In this document: positions 22,090-27,766 of the stretch, one piece after another
Layout of the letters: each line of letters starts with the position of its first letter
Numbering within the stretch: position 1 is the stretch's first letter
Assembly (NCBI GenBank): GCA_963632825.1
Contig: CAVGWF010000015.1
Coordinates: forward strand, 1-28,382
Origin: F23-B02 sp963632825
Lineage (GTDB): Bacteria > Bacillota > Clostridia > Oscillospirales > Oscillospiraceae
Length of the DNA: 28,382 bases
Reading direction: 5' to 3'
Made by a program: the position numbers and the translations under genes
Notes under the pieces: model-generated
What the model was told of the DNA's origin: nothing
The model's input: only the letters and a program-made list of their open reading frames with translations
Database searches by the model: none

Positions 22090-22961
22090 ATAACGGCAGC
22101 ATCCTCACACTTGACAGGCTCAGCGCCGGATACGGCATGGGAGATGCGATATCCGAGGTCTCATTCTCACTGCGGCACGGCGAGATACTGTGTATCGCCG
22201 GTCAGTCCGGCTGCGGCAAATCAACGCTTCTGCGCGCGATAATGGGTGTTTTCGACCTGCCGGAGATCACCGGCGGCAGCGTAATGCTCGACGGCACAGT
22301 GCTGACCGAGCTTCCGAGAAAGCAGCGGCGCGAGCTCTCGGCGCGCAGCATGGGGCTCATATTCCAGAATCCCGGTGCTGCATTCAATCCCATACGCAGC
22401 TATGAAAAGCAGTTTCGTGAGGCGCTGTCGGGCTGCGGCAAATACGATAAAGGCACATTCCGCTCCAGTGTCGGCGAGGTGTTTTCCCGCCTCGGGCTCG
22501 ACGATGCCGGGCGTCTGCTCAGCTCATGCCCGTATGAGCTGAGCGGCGGCATGAACCAGCGCATAGCCATTGCCCTTACCATGCTCATGGGACAGCGGCT
22601 CCTGCTTGCCGACGAGCCTACAAGCGCGCTCGATGCCGGAATACGCCGTCAGGTCGCAGATGAGATAAAGCTCCTGCGCGACGAAAACGGCGTTTCGGTG
22701 ATCGCGGTGACGCACGATCTTGCGCTGGCACGGTATATTGCCGACCGCGTTGCGATAATGCTCGGCGGCAGGATAGTTGAGCTCGGCGGCAGCGAGGATG
22801 TTATATCGGCTCCGGAGCACCCGTACACCCGTGCGCTCATCGGCGCAGCCGCACGCCTCGGCGGCAGTCTGCCGGAGTTTCACGGTTCAGGCTTCAGCCT
22901 TGAGGGCACGCTGTGCGAGTCGGCACCCGGTCATTTCGTTCTGACGGAGGAATCGGTATGA
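22086..22961 (+). CDS. ABC transporter ATPase, DppD/NikD type
   Basis: A 291-residue nucleotide-binding subunit. Walker A is GQSGCGKST (39-47), the Q-loop is LIFQNPGAAFNP (91-102), the ABC signature is LSGGMNQR (152-159), Walker B with its catalytic Glu is LLLADEP (172-178), the D-loop is SALD, and the switch His is in VTHDLA. The C-terminal EHPYTRALIGAA is the start of the oligopeptide-transporter extension (oligo_HPY), but the extension is short and has one Cys instead of the four-Cys iron-sulfur site of full-length DppD/OppD. It pairs with the next ATPase. The start overlaps the permease stop and the stop overlaps the next start. Confidence 0.92.
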   Translation: MNNGSILTLDRLSAGYGMGDAISEVSFSLRHGEILCIAGQSGCGKSTLLRAIMGVFDLPEITGGSVMLDGTVLTELPRKQRRELSARSMGLIFQNPGAAFNPIRSYEKQFREALSGCGKYDKGTFRSSVGEVFSRLGLDDAGRLLSSCPYELSGGMNQRIAIALTMLMGQRLLLADEPTSALDAGIRRQVADEIKLLRDENGVSVIAVTHDLALARYIADRVAIMLGGRIVELGGSEDVISAPEHPYTRALIGAAARLGGSLPEFHGSGFSLEGTLCESAPGHFVLTEESV

Positions 22962-23692
22962 AGCCTTTGCTTGAGGTAACGGACCTCAAAAAAAGCTACG
23001 GCGGACTATGTGCTCTCGGCGGCGTGAGCCTTGAGGTATACTCTGCCGAGATACTCGGCATAGTCGGGCGCTCCGGCTGCGGCAAATCGACGCTTCTGCG
23101 CATAATAAGCGGGCTTGAAGGAGCCGACGGCGGCAGCATAACGCTCGGCGGCGTACCTCTCGGCACCCGCCGCAGTATTGAAAGCCTGCGGCGCATGCAG
23201 ATGGTTTTTCAGGATGCCTCCGGCTCGCTGCATCCGCGAAAAACGGTGCGCAGCTCAATAAACGACGCCGCCCGAAGTCTGATGGGTCGGGCATTTGACC
23301 CAAGGCTCGACGAGCTGTGCAGCTCGCTCGGCCTGGACGCCGGACTTCTTGACCGATACCCGCGCACGCTCAGCGGCGGTCAGTGTCAGCGGTTTGCGAT
23401 AGCGCGCGCGATAGTCTCCTCACCGGAGATACTGTTGTGCGACGAAGCTACCAGCGCATTGGATGTTACCTCTCAGGCGCAGGTGCTTCGGCTGCTGGCA
23501 TCGCTCAGGGACGGCAGAGGCACCGCCATAGTTTTCGTCTCGCACGACCTTGCGGTCGTGAGCTGCCTGTGCGATCGCATAATAGTCATGGATGACGGCG
23601 GGATCGTCGAGCAGGGCAGTACCTGCGAGGTTCTCAAAAGCCCGCGGGAGGCTTACACAAAAGAGCTTATTGCATCAACAATGGAGCTGTGA
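22958..23692 (+). CDS. ABC transporter ATPase, DppF/NikE type
   Basis: A 244-residue nucleotide-binding subunit, shorter than DppF/OppF (about 320) because it stops soon after the core and lacks the C-terminal HPY extension, as NikE and CntF do. Walker A is GRSGCGKST (37-45), Q-loop MVFQDASGSLHP, signature LSGGQCQR, Walker B EILLCDE, D-loop SALD and switch His VSHDLA. GGAGG is six bases before the ATG, which overlaps the preceding stop. The short form points toward the nickel/metallophore branch more than oligopeptide uptake, but only weakly. Confidence 0.92.
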   Translation: MKPLLEVTDLKKSYGGLCALGGVSLEVYSAEILGIVGRSGCGKSTLLRIISGLEGADGGSITLGGVPLGTRRSIESLRRMQMVFQDASGSLHPRKTVRSSINDAARSLMGRAFDPRLDELCSSLGLDAGLLDRYPRTLSGGQCQRFAIARAIVSSPEILLCDEATSALDVTSQAQVLRLLASLRDGRGTAIVFVSHDLAVVSCLCDRIIVMDDGGIVEQGSTCEVLKSPREAYTKELIASTMEL

Positions 23693-23732
23693 TGAAAGGA
23701 AAAACCGTCCCACGGCGGAGAGAGGACAGAAA

Positions 23733-24467
23733 ATGAAGGTTACGGAAAACGAGGTACAGGAATATTGGACCGTACGCGCACACGATTTCGGCATCGTGCG
23801 GCGCAATGAGATATGCGATGACATCAGTCTGCGCTGGGCAGCGGAGCTCAGGGCGCATCTGCCCGAGGGCAGGCGCCTGCGCATTCTCGATGTCGGCACC
23901 GGCACGGGATATTTTGCCGTGCTTCTGGCGGCAATGGGTCACGAGGTCACCGGCATTGACCTCACGCCCGCCATGATAGACGAGGCGGGAGCGCTCGCGC
24001 GCGATCGCGGTATTGAGGCTTCGTTTGCGGTAATGGACGCGCAGGCACCGGATTTTCCGGACGGCAGCTTTGACGCCGTTGTTTCGCGCAACCTCACATG
24101 GACACTGCCCGAGCCGGAGAAGGCATACACGCAGTGGCTGCGGGTGCTGCGCTCCGGCGGGGTGCTTTTGAACTTTGATGCAAGCTATGCCGACAGTGTA
24201 CGGAACAACGCCAAAAATAATACGCATCTGCCGAAGGGCGAGGTATACGGTCATTGCGGCATAACGCCGGAGCTTGAATCCGAAAATGCGCGGATAACCC
24301 TCGGCATGCCGATGAGTACACGCCGCCGTCCCGATTGGGACATTGCGTTTCTACGCTCGCTCGGCGCCGGAAAATGCGAAAGCGACGAGACCGCCGGCAG
24401 GCGCATACTTCTGCAAAATGACCTTGCCGATGCTCCCATGTTTCTCATAAAAGCAATAAAAAAATGA
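23733..24467 (+). CDS. Class I SAM-dependent methyltransferase, second paralogue
   Basis: A 244-residue methyltransferase clearly related to the first gene of the operon. Motif I is ILDVGTGTG (51-59), the strand-2 acid is IDLTPAM (75-81), and FDAVVSRNLTWTLPEP (113-128) matches the paralogue's motif IV at the same residue numbers. Both start with E-x-x-Y-W-T-x-R-A near residue 10, both have a MPM-S/MG-x-R-x-R-P-x-W-D block about 50 residues from the end, and both end FLIKA-V/I-K. The lid segment (150-190) differs and holds H165, H174 and C175. AGAGGA precedes the ATG; 40 bases separate it from the last ATPase. The acceptor molecule is unknown. Confidence 0.88.
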   Translation: MKVTENEVQEYWTVRAHDFGIVRRNEICDDISLRWAAELRAHLPEGRRLRILDVGTGTGYFAVLLAAMGHEVTGIDLTPAMIDEAGALARDRGIEASFAVMDAQAPDFPDGSFDAVVSRNLTWTLPEPEKAYTQWLRVLRSGGVLLNFDASYADSVRNNAKNNTHLPKGEVYGHCGITPELESENARITLGMPMSTRRRPDWDIAFLRSLGAGKCESDETAGRRILLQNDLADAPMFLIKAIKK

Positions 24468-24525
24468 CCGCTCTGCGGTCATTTCAAGCCGGCAAATCTC
24501 CATTGAGATCTGTCGGTTTTGTCTT
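24462..24525 (+). terminator. Double terminator of the methyltransferase/ABC operon
   Basis: The first hairpin, AAATGACCGC / GCGGTCATTT with a TCT loop, contains the stop codon. The second, 24489-24500 with 24505-24516 (one mismatch, one G-U), is followed by TTTTGTCTT. Confidence 0.8.
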
Positions 24526-24537
24526 ATCTGCTTTTAA

Positions 24538-25458
24538 TCATCTGCCGCCTACTTTCGCAAGAGTTTCGTTATAGTCTCTGACTCTTGCGGAATTGGTATC
24601 CGACAAATTGCGCAGCTCGATTCTCAGCGACGATATTTCGGCTTCCAGCTGACTTGTCTTTTTGTTGTAAGAGGCATCGAGTGCTTTGCCTGCCGCGCGT
24701 TTGATCGCCAGTGCAATCAGCCCGATCAGGATTATGTAAGGCGAGACCGCGAATATCATTCTGCTTATGTTTCCTCCGTATCGAGCCGCACCGGAAAAAA
24801 GATCAATTGCAATAATAATAACCCCTATCGTCAGCACTATCGCCAGAATATCGCTCGGTTTTTTTAGGCTTTTCTGCTGCTCACACAGTGCATTTATACG
24901 GCTCTCCAGGGCTTTTTTCCGACTCTCGTATTCATACGACTCCTGCTGCATCCTCTGTTTCGTATCACTGTATCTTTCATTGAGCTTTTGCTCGAGGCGA
25001 GCCGAATACTTCCTGTACTCCGCTTCTATAAGAGCCTTTTCTTTCGGATCAGCCATGTCATAGGCTTTATCATATAAGTTTTTTATTTTGTAGAGCTCGG
25101 GGCGGTCTATGCTGAAATCCGTGAAGTTTCTGGTGTAGACCTTTATCAGCCCCCACCAGCCCCGATAATCATAGGGAAATTTCTCGGTCATCTCACGGAA
25201 AGTATTTTCTGCCAAATCATAGTTGTTAAATCTGATGTGTGTTTCCCCGGACTTGACTCTGTTGTCCCTTGAGCTGTCGTCGTTTATTTTTACCTCATTG
25301 GCATAAAGGGTGCCGATGTCAAAATTGGTGTAATAGTTGTTTATCGCCTTTTCGGTGACAAATTTCGTGTCACAATACTTGCATACTGCAGTCTCAAGAT
25401 ACGGGTCGACCTCTATGTTTCCACCGCACATTGGGCAACGCGCAGGCACTAACGGCAT
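24538..25458 (-). CDS. Zinc-ribbon membrane protein with coiled coils, function unknown
   Basis: A 306-residue protein not assigned to a named family. C8/C11 and C26/C29 (CPMCGG, then CKYCDTKF) make an N-terminal zinc ribbon. Residues 75-150 are helical, with a TPR-like pair (FNNYDLAENTFREMTEKFP, then WWGLIKVYTRNF). A coiled coil covers about 150-200, two membrane helices lie at 203-222 and 233-253, and a second coiled coil covers 262-290. Proteins of this layout (ribbon, TPR, membrane hairpin) are common in gut Clostridia and uncharacterised. GGAGGG precedes the ATG, and it has its own promoter. Its codons are visibly more AT-rich than the operon before it, which suggests a separate origin. 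Confidence 0.75.
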   Translation of the reverse strand: MPLVPARCPMCGGNIEVDPYLETAVCKYCDTKFVTEKAINNYYTNFDIGTLYANEVKINDDSSRDNRVKSGETHIRFNNYDLAENTFREMTEKFPYDYRGWWGLIKVYTRNFTDFSIDRPELYKIKNLYDKAYDMADPKEKALIEAEYRKYSARLEQKLNERYSDTKQRMQQESYEYESRKKALESRINALCEQQKSLKKPSDILAIVLTIGVIIIAIDLFSGAARYGGNISRMIFAVSPYIILIGLIALAIKRAAGKALDASYNKKTSQLEAEISSLRIELRNLSDTNSARVRDYNETLAKVGGR

Positions 25459-25491
25459 ACATATCCCTCCAAATCAATTCTCACGATCTGA

Positions 25492-25520
25492 ATTATGACA
25501 CAAGCAGCACAAAAAATCAA
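25492..25520 (-). promoter_or_regulatory. Promoter of the zinc-ribbon gene
   Basis: TTGATT, 17-bp spacer, CATAAT on the minus strand, about 30 bases before the ATG. Between here and the next hairpin a 26-codon minus-strand frame (from an ATG at 25608) exists, with no ribosome binding site or recognisable product. Confidence 0.5.
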
Positions 25521-25610
25521 CAATTATTATGAAGGCCGCCGGCTTTTGAGACGCGCTGATTCATCAGCTGCGGCACATGGTCACGCTGGGCTTCATCGGT
25601 AATGGGCATA

Positions 25611-25640
25611 AAAATACCACCTGGGATTTCTCCCCGGTGG
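25611..25640 (-). terminator. Terminator left over from the decayed dehydrogenase gene
   Basis: On the minus strand CCACCGGGGA / TCCCAGGTGG (one mismatch, GAAA loop) is followed by TATTTTTA. Confidence 0.65.
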
Positions 25641-25666
25641 TGTGATAATAGTGCTTTACTTGTAGG

Positions 25667-25982
25667 TCAGCAAACGAGAGGCTGCCGCTTGGGGTCGATC
25701 TCCCAGAAGTTCCCGAAGTCTCCGAAGCCTGCGTTGTTTACGAGAGTGTCTACGGTTATGCCTTGCTCAAGCGTGTAATTGTAGACCTTAAATGCTGCGT
25801 CGGGCTGCGAAAGATCCTGCGCCAGCACCCACACACGGCAGCCATATTGCCGCTCAAGCTCATCCTTTTAAGCTTTCACTGCGGGCAATAAGTACAAGGT
25901 TGCAGCCCTCTCTGGCGTAAATTTTTGCAAATTCGGCTCCGAGACCTCCCGATGCTCCTGTGATAAGTGCGGTTTTTTTCAT
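25667..25982 (-). pseudogene. Short-chain dehydrogenase/reductase remnant (frameshifted and truncated)
   Basis: The frame opens with a good ribosome binding site (GGAG) and MKKTALITGASGGLGAEFAK, the Rossmann nucleotide loop TGxxxGxG of an SDR. After residue 40 a TGA stops it at 25860-25862. Dropping one base in the AAAA run just before restores SLKDELERQYGC-RVWVLAQDLS and later TLVNNAGFGDFG, the SDR NNAG motif. The second frame ends after about 65 further codons, so the catalytic Ser and Tyr-x-x-x-Lys and the whole C-terminal half are missing (intact relatives are about 250-260 residues). It follows the metallo-hydrolase remnant on the same strand. A sequencing error could explain the shift, but not the truncation. 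Confidence 0.82.
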
Positions 25983-25993
25983 GTTCATTCTCC

Positions 25994-26422
25994 TTAAAAT
26001 TCAATGATCTGCGGATGTACATCGGGGTCGTGATTTGCAAGAGACGCCACACATTTTTCGCTTAGGCTCTGCTTGCGTATCCATCCCAGCGACTTTTTCT
26101 GTGCCGCCCTGTCATCTGCGATGCCGGAAGTAATAAGCCGTTCCCTCGACTTTCCGGCATAGCCGCCATCCGCATAAAGCAGCTCGTCCTTTGATACAAG
26201 TATCTGCTTTGCGTCGGCCACCAGCTTCAGACCGCTGGCGTGGTCGCAGTCCAGATGGGACAGCAGCACCATGTCCAAGTCGGCAGGATGAATACCCAGC
26301 ACCGCCAACTGCTCGTCAATGGCTGAGATTGTCCATGCGCTCGTGCTGCCGCCCGGTGAGATGCTCAGCGTAACTGCACCGCAGAATCGCTCCGCAGCGG
26401 GGTCGATTTTTGAATTGAAATG
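25994..26422 (-). pseudogene. Metallo-beta-lactamase-fold hydrolase remnant (lactonase-like)
   Basis: The recognisable part runs from about FCGAVTLSISPGGSTSAWTI to HDPDVHPQIIEF at the stop. It includes LSHLDCDHASGLK (His/Asp metal motif, bases 26240-26257) and the C-terminal ADGGYAGKS and ITSGIADDRAAQKKS typical of AHL-lactonase-like proteins. The N-terminal strands before the GAVTL segment are absent, replaced by sequence reading through the tRNA terminator. The HLDCDH block is followed within about 20 residues by the ADGGYA segment; in intact relatives some 80 residues, including further metal ligands, lie between. So the gene has lost its start and an internal piece (junction near 26182) and cannot make an active enzyme. 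Confidence 0.8.
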
Positions 26423-26450
26423 CCTGATTTCAAGCGTTTTTCGGGCATAG

Positions 26451-26491
26451 AAAAAGCCCGCCGCGATCCTGTCAGAATTACGGCGGACTTT
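26451..26491 (-). terminator. Terminator of the tRNA-Ser gene
   Basis: On the minus strand GTCCGCCG pairs with CGGCGGGC around a 17-base loop, then TTTTT, immediately after the CCA end of the tRNA fragment. Confidence 0.8.
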
Positions 26492-26492
26492 A

Positions 26493-26552
26493 TGGCGGAT
26501 AGGGTGGGATTCGAACCCACGAGCCGCTTGCGCGACTACCTGATTTCGAGTC
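26493..26552 (-). tRNA. 3' half of tRNA-Ser(CGA), interrupted in the anticodon loop
   Basis: Reading the minus strand: CTCGAAA is an anticodon loop with CGA at 26548-26546, TCAGG is the 3' anticodon strand, AGTCGC-GCAA-GCGGCT is the long class II variable stem, GTGGG-TTCGAAT-CCCAC is the T arm, CCTATCC the acceptor strand, G the discriminator and CCA is encoded. The 5' half is missing: bases upstream of the loop (AAAGA where CCTGA would be needed) do not pair, and there is no D arm or GGATAGG acceptor strand. This is an attachment-site half left by integration of the element on its right; as it stands it is not a working tRNA. Confidence 0.85.
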
Positions 26553-26556
26553 TTTT

Positions 26557-26596
26557 CGTGAATTTCGTAAATGGACGAAAACAGAGGAATTTCACG
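26557..26596. repeat. Nested inverted repeats beside the attachment site
   Basis: CGTGAA (26557) pairs with TTCACG (26591) and encloses TTTCGT (26563) with ACGAAA (26575). A further TTTCG sits in the tRNA core itself. Possible recombinase or excisionase binding sites. Confidence 0.5.
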
Positions 26597-26831
26597 TAAA
26601 ATAGAGCAACTTAAAAACCGCGATTTCCCCAGTAATATCAAGGCTCCCAAGGCTTTGAACACGGCAAAAACGCCCGTGCTGCAATGGGTTCGAGTGTTTT
26701 GCCGAAAAAGGCCGTTTTTACCCCCTTTTTTGCACGTTGGAGAGAAAAAGGAGAGAAAACGGAGAGACGAAAATATGAGTATTCATGCGGGTTCTCCTGC
26801 CGTTGGCCAAACGAAAGGAGAGAAAAATCCC

Positions 26832-27440
26832 ATGAAAACAGAGTTCGAGTACTTCGAGAAGCTCAAAAAAGACTACCCCGATACGATGACCAAGGAGCAA
26901 TTTTATAAGGCCGCACACATCAGCAAAGCCACGGCACTCTTCCTTTTGCAGAGCGGATTGGTCGCCTGCAAGGACAGCGGAAAGCAAACCAGACGCTACA
27001 CAATCAAGACGAACGATGTGATTGCGTACCTGCAAGACCGAATCCTTTACCCGCAGAAATATGCCGCTCCGGACGGCTGGTATGTTGGGCGTTCCGGACA
27101 CGGAAAGAGGAAAAGTCCAGGAGAGTTTCCAATGCTCACGACGCTGACGGAAGTGCAATGCGAAAAGCTCAAGGCATATTTCATGTCAGAGATGTCTGAC
27201 TTGGACGATGTACTGTCAGTTGCACAACTGGCTGATTTCCTTGGCTATGCACCGGCAACAGTCGTCTATTGGTGCAATCACAATCAGGTGAAGCACTTCG
27301 ACATATCCGGAAAGTACATGATCCCCAAAATCTGCATCGTTGAATTTTTGGCATCGCAGAAGTCCAGAAGCATCCGAAGAAAATCCTATCGGCATCGGCT
27401 GTTCCTGGCAGACTTTCAAAACAAGTACATAACAGCGTAA
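26832..27440 (+). CDS. Double helix-turn-helix protein of an integrative element
   Basis: A 202-residue DNA-binding protein. An N-terminal HTH lies at about residues 20-65 (TKEQFYKAAHISKATALFLL, then RRYTIKTNDVIAYLQDR) and a second, MerR/excisionase-like one at about 128-172 (SVAQLADFLGYAPATVVYWC, then GKYMIPKICIVEFLAS). Such two-domain proteins are encoded near the rep genes of clostridial conjugative elements and probably control excision or rep expression. The ATG has AAAGGAGAG about ten bases upstream; an in-frame ATG 19 codons earlier also has GGAGAG and cannot be excluded. A two-tier terminator follows. Confidence 0.75.
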   Translation: MKTEFEYFEKLKKDYPDTMTKEQFYKAAHISKATALFLLQSGLVACKDSGKQTRRYTIKTNDVIAYLQDRILYPQKYAAPDGWYVGRSGHGKRKSPGEFPMLTTLTEVQCEKLKAYFMSEMSDLDDVLSVAQLADFLGYAPATVVYWCNHNQVKHFDISGKYMIPKICIVEFLASQKSRSIRRKSYRHRLFLADFQNKYITA

Positions 27441-27446
27441 ATACAT

Positions 27447-27491
27447 AGCACACCCACTTGCTCCATGACGGAGCCGGAGGGTGTGCTTTTT
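27447..27491 (+). terminator. Two-tier terminator
   Basis: Outer stem AGCACACCC / GGGTGTGCT, inner stem GCTCC / GGAGC with ATGAC loop, then TTTTT. Confidence 0.85.
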
Positions 27492-27526
27492 GTTGCCCGG
27501 TATGGGCGGGAATGGAGGCGAAAGCA

Positions 27527-27766
27527 ATGAACGGACATACAGAGGACAAACCGAAGGACTGCCGGTACTGCTATTTCTGGAAGCAGACCGAGGGCTGCAC
27601 CTTTTGCGGCAAAACCGGCTGCTATTATATTTCAGCGCAGAAGCCGCCTGCCGCCGTCAGCGAGTGCGACGGCTGTCCGTATGGGCGGGCGTCTCCCTGC
27701 ATCGGCTGGTGTACGAAGGAGCTGCTGCGCTCTATGGGCCTTTGGAAAGGGCGTGAAGATACATGA
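27527..27766 (+). CDS. Small cysteine-rich protein of an integrative element
   Basis: Seventy-nine residues with nine cysteines (12, 15, 24, 27, 32, 47, 50, 58, 62), arranged as CxxC, CxxC-x4-C, CxxC and C-x3-C. This looks like one or two zinc-binding knuckles. No family name can be given. GGAGGCG is eight bases before the ATG, and the stop overlaps the start of the initiator gene (ATGA), so it is coupled to replication initiation. A reading frame in another phase over the same bases has no ribosome binding site. Confidence 0.7.
   Translation: MNGHTEDKPKDCRYCYFWKQTEGCTFCGKTGCYYISAQKPPAAVSECDGCPYGRASPCIGWCTKELLRSMGLWKGREDT

Noticed and set aside
26493..26552. A complete tRNA gene
   Set aside because: The acceptor 5' strand, D arm and 5' anticodon strand are missing, so only the 3' half is claimed.
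26571..26831. An 87-codon N-terminal extension of the double-HTH protein
   Set aside because: It begins in the att-side repeats, has no ribosome binding site, and its residues are low complexity; better starts with GGAG exist at 26775 and 26832.
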